Shown here: positions 14,685 through 24,101 of the stretch, piece by piece | How the letters are laid out: every line of letters begins with the position of its first letter | Numbering within the stretch: position 1 is the stretch's first letter | NCBI GenBank assembly: GCA_902788705.1 | Contig: CADALE010000013.1 | Span: forward strand, 1-64,000 | Source of the DNA: an uncultured Coriobacteriaceae bacterium | GTDB taxonomy: Bacteria; Actinomycetota; Coriobacteriia; Coriobacteriales; Atopobiaceae | Direction: 5' to 3' | DNA: 64,000 nucleotides | Notes under the pieces: model-generated | What the model saw: the letters and a program-made list of their open reading frames with translations, nothing else | Database searches by the model: none | What the model was told of the DNA's origin: nothing | Made by a program: the position numbers and the translations under genes

Positions 14685-16658
14685 CTAGCCCTCGCAGATG
14701 GCGTCGCGCAGCATCGCCACGTACGCCTCGGCGCCTTCCGGCCTAAGGTGCGTGCCGTCGTCCCAGAAGTACTCGTCATGGCCCGCCGACATCGAGTACC
14801 AGTCGATGACCTCGACGTTGTCGTAGCGCGAGGCGATGTCCCAGAAAAGGGCGTTGTTCATGTCCTGCAGGGGCAGGGGCACGCGCGTGGTCACCAGGAA
14901 GGTTCGCCGCCCGCCGGTGGCGCTGATGAGGTTGAGCACGTCCTCCTCGGTGGCAACACCGTTGTCGCCGCTCGAGAACACGACGATGTCGAGGTCATAA
15001 CCATAGGCACGGTCCTCGAGGTACACGTCGTCGGCGTCGTAGAGCTGGCGCCCCACGACCGCGTCGATGTAGCCGTTGGGGAAGACCGCGTAAAACTGGT
15101 CCACGGCGCCTGCGGGCACCGAGTCGCCCACCAGGATGACCGGGGCATCGGTGGTACCCGTCTCCCAGTCAACGTAGTAGTCCTTGTACATGGTGCGCTG
15201 GTGCAGGCGCTCGGCAGCAGCCGTCACGACTTCACGTGGTGAGCGATGCTGGGAAGCCTCGGCTTCGGTGGCAGAGATGGACTGGGTGGGCTGGTCCTGC
15301 TGCATGTTGTCGCGCGGGGCAGGCCGTTCGGAGGTGTTCTGCATCTGGAGCGCGGCGCCGTCCTCATACCAGAATGGCCCCACCACGAGCAGTGCGGTAG
15401 CCACAAGGCACGGCAACAGGTATGCGGTGGCAAGGGGCAGGCTGAGGTAGCCGCGGCTTTCGCGGCGCCCGTGCCCGCCCTGCGCGGCAGGTGTGGCGCC
15501 AAGACGGAAGAGGTGTCCCGCACGCTGCTCGACCAGCCGATACGACACCTCGGTGGCCACGGCGATGGCGACGGCCTCCAGCAGCCATCCCCACCACGGT
15601 AGCGCGGTGGTGCGCGTGGCCGGGTTCATCACCAGAAGCAGCGGGTAGTGCCAGAGGTAGATGCCAAAGCTTCTCTTGGCGATGCTCACGAGGGGAGGCA
15701 GGCCCAGAAGGCGCCCGATGATGGAGCGCTTGCGCGTGACGGCGGCGGTGGCGACAGCCGTGAGGATGGCCACGCCAAGCAGGCCCCCGCGGTACAGCAT
15801 GGTGGAGTAGCCGTTGAGGACGCGGCACAGCACCCCAAGCCCCACAAGCGCAGCAAGCCCCACGAGGTCGGAGGTGATGATGCCACCCACCGTGTCGATG
15901 CTGTCGCACACCGCCTGCTTGATGCGCGTGGTGCCGTCGGCGGGCCATGCGTAGGCCAGCCAAGCGCCCACCAGGATCTCGGCCAGGCGTGCGTCGGTTC
16001 CGTAGTACACGCGGCTGGGGTCACCCGCGGGGTCGTAGAGGATGACGGCTACGACGGACGAGGCAATGGCGAAACCAGCCACCAGCCGGCGCTGCACCCC
16101 ATGGTTGGGGACCACGCGGGAAAAGGCCAGCATGACGAGGGGCCAGACAAGGTAGAACTGCACGATGACGGAGAGGAACCACATGTGGGTGATGGGCGAG
16201 GGAAGCCCGCTTGCCTCGAAGTAGGACTGCTGGCGGAAGATGTACCACCAGTTCTGCACGAATAGCAGGGCCGGGGCGGCGTCTAGGCGCATCTTTGCCA
16301 ACAGCTGCGGTGCCAGGATCGCACACAGTATGGCGGTTGCGGCCACCACGCACACCATGAGGGGGAAGAGCCTCTTGAGACGTCGGCGATAGAACCCAAG
16401 GACGTCGATGCTGCCTGTGCTGTGCAGCTCGCGCAGAAGCCCGCTCGTGATGAGGTACCCCGACAGCATGAGGAACGAAGTCACGCCCAGAAATCCCCCA
16501 GGGAGCCACTTGACGTTGGCGTGGTATACCACGATGGCAAGCATCGCGAGCACGCGAAGGCCATCAAGCGCGTTGACGCGGGGGCGACGGGCCCCCGTCG
16601 CACGGCGGGATGACCGTTCGGGCGATGTGACGCGAGACGAGCGATCTGTATGAGCCAC
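14685..16658 (-). CDS. OatA-like acyltransferase (AT3 plus SGNH domain)
   Basis: A 657-residue protein that would O-acetylate peptidoglycan or an exported glycan. Residues 25-390 form the membrane acyltransferase-3 domain (NALDGLRVLAMLAIVVYHAN, then MLSGYLITSGLL, HMWFLSVIVQFYLVWP) with about ten helices. Residues about 505-657 are an extracytoplasmic SGNH esterase/transferase domain: block I VILVGDSV with the serine, and DDGTHLRPEG with Asp and His near the end. A Ser/Gln/Glu-rich linker joins them. The start is GTG 16658 with GAGG just upstream. Length and order match OatA. It is a single gene, convergent with the PAP2 gene. Confidence 0.88.
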   Translation of the reverse strand: MAHTDRSSRVTSPERSSRRATGARRPRVNALDGLRVLAMLAIVVYHANVKWLPGGFLGVTSFLMLSGYLITSGLLRELHSTGSIDVLGFYRRRLKRLFPLMVCVVAATAILCAILAPQLLAKMRLDAAPALLFVQNWWYIFRQQSYFEASGLPSPITHMWFLSVIVQFYLVWPLVMLAFSRVVPNHGVQRRLVAGFAIASSVVAVILYDPAGDPSRVYYGTDARLAEILVGAWLAYAWPADGTTRIKQAVCDSIDTVGGIITSDLVGLAALVGLGVLCRVLNGYSTMLYRGGLLGVAILTAVATAAVTRKRSIIGRLLGLPPLVSIAKRSFGIYLWHYPLLLVMNPATRTTALPWWGWLLEAVAIAVATEVSYRLVEQRAGHLFRLGATPAAQGGHGRRESRGYLSLPLATAYLLPCLVATALLVVGPFWYEDGAALQMQNTSERPAPRDNMQQDQPTQSISATEAEASQHRSPREVVTAAAERLHQRTMYKDYYVDWETGTTDAPVILVGDSVPAGAVDQFYAVFPNGYIDAVVGRQLYDADDVYLEDRAYGYDLDIVVFSSGDNGVATEEDVLNLISATGGRRTFLVTTRVPLPLQDMNNALFWDIASRYDNVEVIDWYSMSAGHDEYFWDDGTHLRPEGAEAYVAMLRDAICEG

Positions 16659-16968
16659 GAGACCTCACTCTATGGGATGGCCGGCAACAACGGCCGGCAG
16701 GCGATTCCTCGCTCCATATTAGCGCTCAATACAAAAGCATAGTAGAAGCACTTTTTGCTACGGCGGCAGGAGGGCCCTGACAGTGCATGGCCATGGCACG
16801 GGACGAGGCTTGGGACTCATCCGTCTTGCTGGTGCATGGCGCCCAACGAGCATCCCCCGTCCAAACCCTTCTGCGTTTCCCGTGGTGAATGCCCCAATGG
16901 GTTCGGGTTGTGTCACTATTTATGAGTTATGCAACATTGACGATGACACATTCGAGGAGTTTGAAGGC
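16659..16968. other. Non-coding gap between oatA-like and ABC-F genes
   Basis: This stretch holds a small GCCGGC-N7-GCCGGC inverted repeat near 16680-16698 and presumably the divergent promoters. An open frame extends upstream from the ABC-F gene, but it lacks protein-like composition and a ribosome site, so I treat it as non-coding. Confidence 0.45.
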
Positions 16969-18969
16969 GTGATAGCGCTAGCCGACAAGATCTCCAAGTC
17001 GTTTGGGGGACGCATCCTGTACTCGGGTGCCACGCTGCAGCTCAACGCTGGAGAGCGCTGGGGCCTTGTCGGGCCCAACGGTGCCGGCAAGACCACGCTC
17101 CTGCGAATCATCATGGGCGAGGAGCAGGCCGACGAGGGAACGGTCTCGTTTGCCAAGGACGTGACCATCGGCTACCTCGAGCAGGAGACCCACCTGGCAG
17201 GCGAGAAGAGCGCCCTTGCCGAGGTCATTGACTCCGCCGTCGAGATTCGCCAGCTAGAGGAGCGCATCGAGCAGATGGAGCACGAGATCTCCTCGCATGC
17301 CGACGATGCCAACATCGACGGGCTGCTTGAGCGCTACGGCGCCGCTCAAGACCGCTACGAGCGCCTTGGGGGCTACGAGCTGGATGCCCGCGCTCGCCAG
17401 ATCCTGGGCGGGCTTGGCTTTCCGGTGGCCGACTTCGACAAGCCCGCGAAGGAGTTCTCGGGCGGATGGCAGATGCGCATCGCCCTCTCCAAGCTGCTGT
17501 TACGCCATCCCGACCTACTGCTGCTTGACGAGCCCACCAATCACCTGGACCTCGAGAGCGTGAAGTGGCTCGAGTCGTTTCTGAACGGCTATGACGGTGC
17601 GGTGCTGCTGGTCAGCCACGACCGTGCCTTCATGGACGCCTGCGTAAGCCACGTGGCGGCCCTCGAGAACCGCCGCCTTACCACCTATACCGGCAACTAC
17701 TCCGGCTACCTGCGCCAGCGCGAGGACAACCTCGAGCAGCTGCGTGCGAAGCGCGCCGCGCAGGAGCGCGACATCGCCCACATGGAGACGTTCATCGAGC
17801 GCTTCCGCTACAAGCCCACGAAGGCGCGGCAGGTCCAGGAGCGCGTGAAGCGCCTCGAGAAGGTGCGCGCCGAGCTCGTAGTGCTGCCCGAGCAGGCAAA
17901 GCAGGTGCACTTCCGCTTTCCCGAGCCGCCGCGCACCGGCGACATGGTGGCCTCCCTTGACGACGTGGCCAAGGCCTATGGGTCCAACCTGGTGTACGAG
18001 GGCGTGTCGCTCAAGCTGTACCGCGGCGATCACGTGGTGCTGGTTGGTCCCAACGGCGCGGGCAAGTCCACCCTCATGAAGCTTATCTGTGGCACCAAGC
18101 TGCCCACGCGCGGCAGTGTCGAGCTTGGCCAGAACGTGACGCGGGCATACTACGCCCAGCACCAGCTGGAGTCCCTCAACGCGGGAAACACCGTCCTGGC
18201 CGAGATGGACTCGGTGGCCCCCGGCTGGACCACCTCCGAGGAGCGCCAGCTTCTGGGCGCGTTCCTCTTCCATGGCGACGACGTCGAGAAGCGCGTCTCG
18301 GTGCTGTCTGGCGGCGAGCGTGCCCGCCTTGCCCTTGCCAAGATGCTCGTGGCGCCCGACCCGCTCCTGTGTCTTGACGAGCCCACCAACCACCTAGACA
18401 TCCAGTCGGTGGACGTGCTCGAGCAGGCCTTGGTGAGCTTTGCCGGCACCATCGTGCTGATCAGCCACGACGAGCACCTCGTGAGGGCCGTTGCCAACAA
18501 GGTGATAGACGTGCGCGACCACACCGTCACCCTCTATGATGGCGACTATGACTACTACCTCTGGAAGCGTGCCGAGCTCGAGGGGAGGGCTGCCGAGGAA
18601 GAGGCTGCTGCCGCGCCCGCGCCGGCGCAGGCAGGCTCGCGTGTGGCAACGCCCGCCGACGAGCCCAAGGCCCAGGGCCGCAACGTCAAGACCCGTGAGC
18701 AGCGTCGCGCAGAGGCGGAGGCACGCAACGCGGCCAACGCCCGCCTTAAGAACGAGCGCCGTCGCCTTCGCGAGGTGGAGGCGGCCCTCGAGCCCATGCG
18801 CGCACGCTACGCGCAGCTGATGGAGCTCATGGCATCTGAGGAGCTCTACGCCGATGCCGACAGGTTTGACCAGGCCATGCGCGAGTACAATGCGCTCTCG
18901 GCCAAGATTCCGGCGCTTGAGGAGGAGTGGCTTGAGCTCATGGCCATCATCGAGGAGGAGCTTGCATGA
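16969..18969 (+). CDS. ABC-F family ATPase (ribosome-associated)
   Basis: A 666-residue soluble protein with two ABC domains and no membrane domain. Domain 1: [11 protein letters not shown], signature FSGGWQMR, Walker [13 protein letters not shown]. The linker helices ([39 protein letters not shown]) form the P-site tRNA interaction motif. Domain 2: [33 protein letters not shown] charged C-terminal coiled coil ends the protein ([20 protein letters not shown]). ABC-F proteins bind the ribosomal E site and regulate or rescue translation. GTG 16969 has GGAG 9 bases upstream and precedes the first conserved strand. The stop overlaps the next gene by ATGA. Confidence 0.88.
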   Translation: MIALADKISKSFGGRILYSGATLQLNAGERWGLVGPNGAGKTTLLRIIMGEEQADEGTVSFAKDVTIGYLEQETHLAGEKSALAEVIDSAVEIRQLEERIEQMEHEISSHADDANIDGLLERYGAAQDRYERLGGYELDARARQILGGLGFPVADFDKPAKEFSGGWQMRIALSKLLLRHPDLLLLDEPTNHLDLESVKWLESFLNGYDGAVLLVSHDRAFMDACVSHVAALENRRLTTYTGNYSGYLRQREDNLEQLRAKRAAQERDIAHMETFIERFRYKPTKARQVQERVKRLEKVRAELVVLPEQAKQVHFRFPEPPRTGDMVASLDDVAKAYGSNLVYEGVSLKLYRGDHVVLVGPNGAGKSTLMKLICGTKLPTRGSVELGQNVTRAYYAQHQLESLNAGNTVLAEMDSVAPGWTTSEERQLLGAFLFHGDDVEKRVSVLSGGERARLALAKMLVAPDPLLCLDEPTNHLDIQSVDVLEQALVSFAGTIVLISHDEHLVRAVANKVIDVRDHTVTLYDGDYDYYLWKRAELEGRAAEEEAAAAPAPAQAGSRVATPADEPKAQGRNVKTREQRRAEAEARNAANARLKNERRRLREVEAALEPMRARYAQLMELMASEELYADADRFDQAMREYNALSAKIPALEEEWLELMAIIEEELA

Positions 18970-19493
18970 CGGACGCGAAGCAGCCCACGAAGCGCGACGA
19001 GTCGACGCTCATGACTCCCGAGCAGGTTGCGCTCCTGCCCAAGCAGCAGCGCAATAGGGACCCGTTCGCTGACGTCGTGTCGGAGCGGCGCGTGCGCAAG
19101 CGCGGCAGTCGCGCCGTGTCGTCGCGGCCGTATGCGCAGGGCAGCGTGCCCACCAAGGCCAGGGGCGCACGGCATGCCCGCAAGCCCGAGCGCTCCACGG
19201 GCCGCCTCTTCATCTCGCTTCTGATGCATCTGGTGGCCGTGTTGCTTCGCATCGCCGCCCTTGCGCTTTGTGCCATCGTCGTAGCCGGCGCTTTCCCGTT
19301 TGTCTCCACCCGTCTGCGGCTTACCTATCTCGTCAACTTCGTGAACCCGCTCATCCCCGATTTCATATCGGGCCTGGTGGTGTTCCAGACCCCGTTTGGC
19401 GGTGCCTTCCGAGGCGACTTTGCCTTCGCCGCGCTCGTGCTGTTCATCCTTGATTGGATATGCATGAAGGTCGCCGCCCGCTATAGGGACTAG
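18966..19493 (+). CDS. Small membrane protein of unknown function
   Basis: A 175-residue protein. The first 75 residues are basic, hydrophilic and probably disordered ([20 protein letters not shown]). Two or three hydrophobic helices follow ([20 protein letters not shown]; a second near residues 118-130; [20 protein letters not shown]). It is coupled by a 4-base overlap to the ABC-F gene and precedes the site-2 protease gene by 8 bases. I recognise no family. The sequence suggests a membrane protein with a cytoplasmic N-terminal extension, nothing more. Confidence 0.7.
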   Translation: MTDAKQPTKRDESTLMTPEQVALLPKQQRNRDPFADVVSERRVRKRGSRAVSSRPYAQGSVPTKARGARHARKPERSTGRLFISLLMHLVAVLLRIAALALCAIVVAGAFPFVSTRLRLTYLVNFVNPLIPDFISGLVVFQTPFGGAFRGDFAFAALVLFILDWICMKVAARYRD

Positions 19494-19501
19494 GGGGTGC
19501 C

Positions 19502-20212
19502 ATGCTGGCGCATCTGGACTTCATGGAAATCGTGCTCAGCGTGGTGTCGGTGCTGCTGGTTACGCTCTCGGCATCGCTTCACGAGTTTGGCCACGCCTAC
19601 ATGGCCCATCGCTGTGGGGACGATACGGCAAAGGAGCAGGGGCGCCTCACGCCCAACCCCCTGGCCCACATCGACCCCTTCGGGTCGGTGCTGCTGCCGC
19701 TCATGCTCTCGCTGTCGGGCCTTGGCTACATCGCCTACGCGAAGCCCGTGCCCTACAATCCCTATCGCCTGCGCAACCGTCGCCGCGACGAGGTGCTCGT
19801 GGCCGTCGCTGGTCCCCTGGCAAACATCATCCAGGCGCTGGTGGGCGCCATCGTCTTGCGCCTGGGCGTGAGCCTCGTGTATGGCGAGCTTGGCCGTAGC
19901 CTCCCTATGGCCTATCTCTACGACGACGGATGGAGGTTCTGGGCATTCCTCGTCCTGCAGCTGTACGTGGAGGTCAACTGCTCGCTGGCGTTCTTCAACC
20001 TGCTGCCCGTGCCGCCGCTTGACGGCTCCAAGCTGCTCTTCTTCGTGCTACCCGAGCGCTACCGGCCCCTGTACTATCGCATCCAGCACTATGCGATGCC
20101 CGTCACCTTGGCGGTCATCTGGCTGCTTCCCGAGCTGACGGGCGTCGACCCAGTTGGCTGGTGGCTTGACGTCACGGCGGGAAGCTTTAGCACGCTGCTC
20201 CTGGGGTGGTAG
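19502..20212 (+). CDS. Site-2 protease-like M50 metalloprotease
   Basis: A 236-residue intramembrane zinc protease. HEFGH at residues 27-31 (SASLHEFGHAYMAHRCGD) is the metal-binding HExxH, and NLLPVPPLDGSKLL near 170 supplies the third ligand Asp of the NPxPxLDG motif. Four to six transmembrane helices surround these. There is no PDZ domain or CBS pair, so it belongs to the compact group of S2P homologues often found next to scpA-scpB in gram-positives and actinobacteria, exactly as here. The substrate is unknown. Confidence 0.88.
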   Translation: MLAHLDFMEIVLSVVSVLLVTLSASLHEFGHAYMAHRCGDDTAKEQGRLTPNPLAHIDPFGSVLLPLMLSLSGLGYIAYAKPVPYNPYRLRNRRRDEVLVAVAGPLANIIQALVGAIVLRLGVSLVYGELGRSLPMAYLYDDGWRFWAFLVLQLYVEVNCSLAFFNLLPVPPLDGSKLLFFVLPERYRPLYYRIQHYAMPVTLAVIWLLPELTGVDPVGWWLDVTAGSFSTLLLGW

Positions 20213-20213
20213 C

Positions 20214-21023
20214 ATGGCGTACGTCGTGCGCACACAGGCCTTCACCGGGCCCTTCGACCTGCTCCTTCACCTGGTAAGCAGGCAGAAGGTGGACATCTCG
20301 CAGGTGGCCATCGCACAGGTTGCCCAGCAGTACCTCGACGAGGTGGACGCCATGACCGACCTCGACCTCGACGTGGCGAGCGACTTTTTGCTGGTGGCCT
20401 CGACGCTCCTCGAGATCAAGGCGGCGTCGCTGCTGCCCGACGAGGTGGTGGCATCCACCGGGCTCGACGAGGACGATGACGACCTGGCGGGCCTTACGCC
20501 CGACGAGGCCCGTGACGTGCTGGTGGCGCGCCTCGTGACGTACAAGCAGTTCCGAAACGCCGCGTCGGCCCTGGCTAGCCGCATGGAGGCCGAGCAGCTG
20601 ATGGAGCCGAGGACCGCTGGCCCCGAGGAGGAGTTCCTGGGCCTGATGCCCGACTACCTGGCGGGCATCACGCTGCGCTCGCTGGCAGTCATCTGCGCCG
20701 ACCTGGACAGCAGGCGCGACACGGTGTTGCTCGAGGCCGAGCATGTGGCACCCAAGCGGCTTCCCATTGCGCTCACCGTGGCATCGGTCGACCGCATCGT
20801 AAGGTCGCGGGGCCTTGTCACCTTCTCGGAGCTGCTCGACGGGCAGAGGACACCCGAGGCAGTGGTGGCCACGTTTCTGGCGGTGCTCGAGCTGTACAAG
20901 CTGGGTGCCATCGAGGTGCGCCAATCGGAGCTGTTTGGCGAGATTGACATCGCGCGTGTGGAGGACGCCCCAGCCTACGAGCTGGACGGCGCCGCCATCA
21001 CGAGCATCGAGGAGGGTACGTGA
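20214..21023 (+). CDS. scpA: Segregation and condensation protein A
   Basis: A 269-residue kleisin that bridges the SMC dimer for chromosome compaction, working with ScpB. It opens with YVVRTQAFTGPFDLLLHLVS and SRQKVDISQVAIAQVAQQYL, then LDVASDFLLVASTLLEIKAA and the acidic PDEV, all typical of ScpA; the C-terminal winged helix (VTFSELLDGQRTPEAVVATF, LAVLELYKLGAIEVRQSELF) contacts the SMC head. ATG 20214 lies one base after the protease stop. The gene overlaps scpB, so the pair is translationally coupled. Confidence 0.93.
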   Translation: MAYVVRTQAFTGPFDLLLHLVSRQKVDISQVAIAQVAQQYLDEVDAMTDLDLDVASDFLLVASTLLEIKAASLLPDEVVASTGLDEDDDDLAGLTPDEARDVLVARLVTYKQFRNAASALASRMEAEQLMEPRTAGPEEEFLGLMPDYLAGITLRSLAVICADLDSRRDTVLLEAEHVAPKRLPIALTVASVDRIVRSRGLVTFSELLDGQRTPEAVVATFLAVLELYKLGAIEVRQSELFGEIDIARVEDAPAYELDGAAITSIEEGT

Positions 21024-21805
21024 TGCGAGAGCTTGACGCGATGGGGGCACATTCGCTGAAGGGCGCCCTCGAGGCATTGCTCCTGGTTTCCAGCGAGGCG
21101 GTGACGGCTGCCGACCTTGCGCGGGCGCTTGGCGTGGGTCCGCTTGAGGTGGCCACGGCGCTTGGCGAGCTAGCCACCGAATATGCCGACACCAACCGCG
21201 GCTTCCAGCTTCGCGAGGTGGCGGGGGGATGGCGCCTCTACACCCACCCTGCCTACCACGACGTGGTTGAGGGCTACGTGCTGTCATGGGACACCCGCCG
21301 GCTTTCCCAAGCCGCCCTCGAGACCCTGGCCGTCATTGCCTACCACCAGCCCGTGTCGCGCGAGGGCGTCAGGGCGGTGCGTGGCGTCAACTCCGACAGC
21401 GCCATCTCGTCGCTCAAGGAGAAGCGGCTCGTGCGCGAGGTTGGACACGTGGGCGACCGCAGCCGCACGATCCTATACGGTACCACGCAGGCCTTCCTCG
21501 AGAAGTTTGGCCTGCGAAGCCTAGACGAGCTGCCGCCGTTGGAGGACTTTGCCCCCGACGAGCAGTCCAGGCAGTTCATCCGCGAGCGCCTGTCGGGGCG
21601 GTCCGTGTCGCCCGTCCTGGAGGATGCCGCGGCCGACATCGACGAGGAGCAGGAGCTGCTGGGCGATGCCTCCGACCTCGAGCTCGCAGGCTACGGCACG
21701 GACGTCGCCGAGGCCGGCGGGCAGGAGCGGTGGGCCGACGACGGCGAGCCCAAGCAGGACTGGGTGGCGGCTGACCTTGCGGAAGACGACGATGACGCCC
21801 TCTGA
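21023..21805 (+). CDS. scpB: Segregation and condensation protein B
   Basis: A 260-residue protein with two winged-helix domains: HSLKGALEALLLVSSEAVTA near the start and ALETLAVIAYHQPVSREGVR, AVRGVNSDSAISSLKEKRLV in the second domain. YGTTQAFLEKFGL is a conserved late motif. The last 70 residues are acidic and poorly conserved. ATG 21023 is preferred over GTG 21020 because GGAGG is 7 bases upstream. It overlaps the scpA stop and itself overlaps rluB by 14 bases. Confidence 0.92.
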   Translation: MRELDAMGAHSLKGALEALLLVSSEAVTAADLARALGVGPLEVATALGELATEYADTNRGFQLREVAGGWRLYTHPAYHDVVEGYVLSWDTRRLSQAALETLAVIAYHQPVSREGVRAVRGVNSDSAISSLKEKRLVREVGHVGDRSRTILYGTTQAFLEKFGLRSLDELPPLEDFAPDEQSRQFIRERLSGRSVSPVLEDAAADIDEEQELLGDASDLELAGYGTDVAEAGGQERWADDGEPKQDWVAADLAEDDDDAL

Positions 21806-22589
21806 GCCCAAAGCGCAGGAATTCGAGCGCATCGTTCCCATGCGCCTGCAGCGCTTCCTTGCGCGCGCAGGCGTTGCCAGCCGTCGAGGCTCCGAGAACC
21901 TCATGACTGCCGGTCGCGTGACCGTGAACGGCGTGGTGGTGAGCGAGCTGGGCAGCAAGGTTGACCCGCTGGTAGACGAGGTGGCGGTTGACGGCCAGGT
22001 GGTGCGCCTCTCGGACGGCCATACCTATCTCATGCTGTACAAGCCGCGCGGCTACCTCACCACGATGAGCGACGACCGGGGACGTGCCTGCGTGGCGTCG
22101 CTTGTGCCGCACGACCGCTACCCCGGGCTGTTTCCGGTGGGGCGCCTTGACGGCGACACGACGGGCCTGCTGCTGTTCACCACCAACGGTGACGCGGCCC
22201 AGCGCATGCTGCACCCGTCCCACCACGTGTGGAAGCACTACGTGGCGTTGGTGCGCGGCGTACCCACGGCTGAGCAGCTTGAGAGGCTGCGCAAGGGCGT
22301 GCGGCTGGATGACGGCATGTCGGAACCCTGCGAGGCGCGTCTGCTTTCCGCGGACGATGCCGCCAGCGTGGCGGTGGTGCCCGAAGGCATGCCCTATGGC
22401 CACGCGGTTGTGGGGCTGTCCATCCATGAGGGCCGGAAGCACCAGGTGAAGCGCATGCTGGCCGCCATCGGCCATGAGGTGGTGCGTCTGCATCGCGATG
22501 AGTTTGGCCCCTTGCGGCTCACGAGTGTGCAGCCCGGCTGCTGGCGCATGCTTACCGACGAGGAGCGCGCGGCCATCGAGGCGCTGTGA
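21792..22589 (+). CDS. rluB: 23S rRNA pseudouridine synthase, RluB/RsuA family
   Basis: A 265-residue enzyme that isomerises uridine in rRNA. An N-terminal S4 RNA-binding domain (MRLQRFLARAGVASRRGSEN) is followed by the catalytic domain with the Asp in FPVGRLDGDTTGLLLFTTNG and the later motif IHEGRKHQVKRMLAAIGHEV. ATG 21792 is used because GGA lies a suitable distance upstream and the gene overlaps scpB, the usual gene order; Met17 has no ribosome site. Naming RluB rather than RluE/RsuA rests on the scpB linkage. Confidence 0.9.
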   Translation: MTPSEPKAQEFERIVPMRLQRFLARAGVASRRGSENLMTAGRVTVNGVVVSELGSKVDPLVDEVAVDGQVVRLSDGHTYLMLYKPRGYLTTMSDDRGRACVASLVPHDRYPGLFPVGRLDGDTTGLLLFTTNGDAAQRMLHPSHHVWKHYVALVRGVPTAEQLERLRKGVRLDDGMSEPCEARLLSADDAASVAVVPEGMPYGHAVVGLSIHEGRKHQVKRMLAAIGHEVVRLHRDEFGPLRLTSVQPGCWRMLTDEERAAIEAL

Positions 22590-22610
22590 GGGCCGGGATG
22601 GGTTTCGTCT

Positions 22611-22638
22611 GTGCAACGGCCCAGGTGGGACGTTGCAC
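22611..22638. terminator. Palindrome between rluB and cmk
   Basis: GTGCAACG (22611-22618) and CGTTGCAC (22631-22638) pair perfectly, and inner CCA/TGG extends the stem. No T-run follows (GCTAAACTAGC), so it could be a weak terminator or an operator over the TAAACT box that may start the cmk operon. Confidence 0.45.
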
Positions 22639-22686
22639 GCTAAACTAGCAGGTAACGGAGTTATCGACAACTGAGGAGCGAAGAGC

Positions 22687-23373
22687 ATGAAGGTAGCCAT
22701 CGACGGGCCCGCAGGGTCCGGAAAGTCAACGGTAGCCCACGCCATCGCAAAGCGTTGCGGCATCACGCTGCTGGACACCGGTGCCATGTACCGGTCCGTA
22801 GCGCTCACCTGCCTTGAGCGCGGGATCGACCCGAATGACGCCACGGCCGCGGCCGAGGTGGCGCGCAGCATAACCATCGAATTCGGCCAAGGGGAGCAGG
22901 GCCAGACCGTGATCGTGGACGGCAGGGACGTCACGACGGCCATCCGTACGCCCGAGGTGGACGTCGCCGTGTCGCCCGTCTCCGCCGTGCCTGCCGTGCG
23001 CGAGGCCATGGTGGCGCAGCAGCGCGCCATCGGTGCCCAGGGCGACGTGGTGGCAGAGGGCCGTGACATCGGCACCGTGGTGTTTCCCGACGCCGAGGTA
23101 AAGGTGTACCTCACCGCCGACCCCGCCGCACGCGCGCTGCGCCGTGCCGTGCAGCGCGACGGCCGTGACGCGGCCACCGACGCCAACGCGACGGCAGATG
23201 CCGAGAGCGTGATGAGCATCCTCGAGGATCTGCTGCGTCGTGACGCCTACGACTCCAACCGCGAGGCGTCGCCCCTGCGCCCGGCCGAGGACGCGGTGCA
23301 CATCGACTCGTCCGACAAGACCGTCGACGAGGTGGTGGACGCGATCATCGCGCTGATGGAACAGGCCTCCTAG
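22687..23373 (+). CDS. cmk: Cytidylate kinase
   Basis: A 228-residue kinase converting (d)CMP to (d)CDP with ATP. The P-loop is DGPAGSGKST (residues 5-14); LLDTGAMYRSVAL is the conserved CMP-binding region, followed by VDGRDVTTAIRTPEVDVAVS and VAEGRDIGTVVFPDAEVKVY, typical of bacterial Cmk. Length matches the family. It leads the cmk-plsC-ispH operon, with junctions of one base each. GAGGAG precedes the start. Confidence 0.95.
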   Translation: MKVAIDGPAGSGKSTVAHAIAKRCGITLLDTGAMYRSVALTCLERGIDPNDATAAAEVARSITIEFGQGEQGQTVIVDGRDVTTAIRTPEVDVAVSPVSAVPAVREAMVAQQRAIGAQGDVVAEGRDIGTVVFPDAEVKVYLTADPAARALRRAVQRDGRDAATDANATADAESVMSILEDLLRRDAYDSNREASPLRPAEDAVHIDSSDKTVDEVVDAIIALMEQAS

Positions 23374-23374
23374 C

Positions 23375-24100
23375 ATGAAGGCCTTCGCGAAGAACTCGTA
23401 CGAGGACTACTACGAGGCCCCGATGTCGGAGTTCCCCTGGACCTCCAAGCTCGTGTATGGACTGGTTGTGTGCATAGTTGGCGCGTTCACCAAGGTGGTG
23501 TGGCCCTGGAAGTTCGAGGACGGCGAGAAGCTCTGGGGCGACAAGCGAGGACGCGTGCTGATCATGAACCACGTCTCGCTGCTCGAGCCTGTGGTCACGC
23601 TGGTCACGCTGTGGGCCCACGGCATCCCCGTTCGGCCCATCTATAAGAGCGAGTGGAACAAGACCCCAGGCGCGGAGTGGCTGTTCTCGCGCGGCGGAGG
23701 CATCCCGGTGGAGCGCGGCACGGCCGACATCAAGTGCCTGCGTCGCGCCGAGCGGGCGCTCAAGCGTGGTGAGTGCGTGCTCATCTATCCTGAGGGCACC
23801 CGCATCAAGACCGAGGACCAGCCCGTCCAGATCCATGGCGGATTTGCCATCATGGCGCGCATGGGCAAGGCTCCCGTGCAGCCGATGGCCGTGGTGGGCG
23901 CCCGTGACATCTCAAATGGCACAACGCGCTTCAAGCGGATCTTCTGGCGCGTGTTCCTGAAGGTGGGGGATTGCATCTCCATGGATGACATGAGGGCCGA
24001 GACCAAGAAGGGCAAGGCCGAGGAGATGGAGCGCGTGGCCATGGAGCGTGTGTATGCCCTGCGCGACGAGCTGCGTGCCGAGCATCCGGGAAAGCACTAG
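23375..24100 (+). CDS. plsC: 1-acyl-sn-glycerol-3-phosphate acyltransferase (PlsC family)
   Basis: A 241-residue membrane-associated acyltransferase of phospholipid synthesis. The catalytic motif reads MNHVSLLEP, so the usual HX4D is HX4E here, a conservative but notable change. GGGIPVERG and YPEGTR are the glycerophosphate-binding motifs. One hydrophobic segment (LVYGLVVCIVGAFTKVVWPW) anchors it. It sits between cmk and ispH with one-base gaps, a common arrangement. The Glu substitution leaves some doubt about activity. Confidence 0.88.
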   Translation: MKAFAKNSYEDYYEAPMSEFPWTSKLVYGLVVCIVGAFTKVVWPWKFEDGEKLWGDKRGRVLIMNHVSLLEPVVTLVTLWAHGIPVRPIYKSEWNKTPGAEWLFSRGGGIPVERGTADIKCLRRAERALKRGECVLIYPEGTRIKTEDQPVQIHGGFAIMARMGKAPVQPMAVVGARDISNGTTRFKRIFWRVFLKVGDCISMDDMRAETKKGKAEEMERVAMERVYALRDELRAEHPGKH

Positions 24101-24101
24101 C

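Noticed and set aside
16783-16968. N-terminal extension of the ABC-F protein
   Set aside because: The frame is open, but there is no ribosome site at 16783, the composition is unlike protein, and GTG 16969 fits the conserved start.
21576-23219. 547-codon minus-strand frame over scpB, rluB and cmk
   Set aside because: It crosses three well-supported plus-strand genes and has low-complexity composition.
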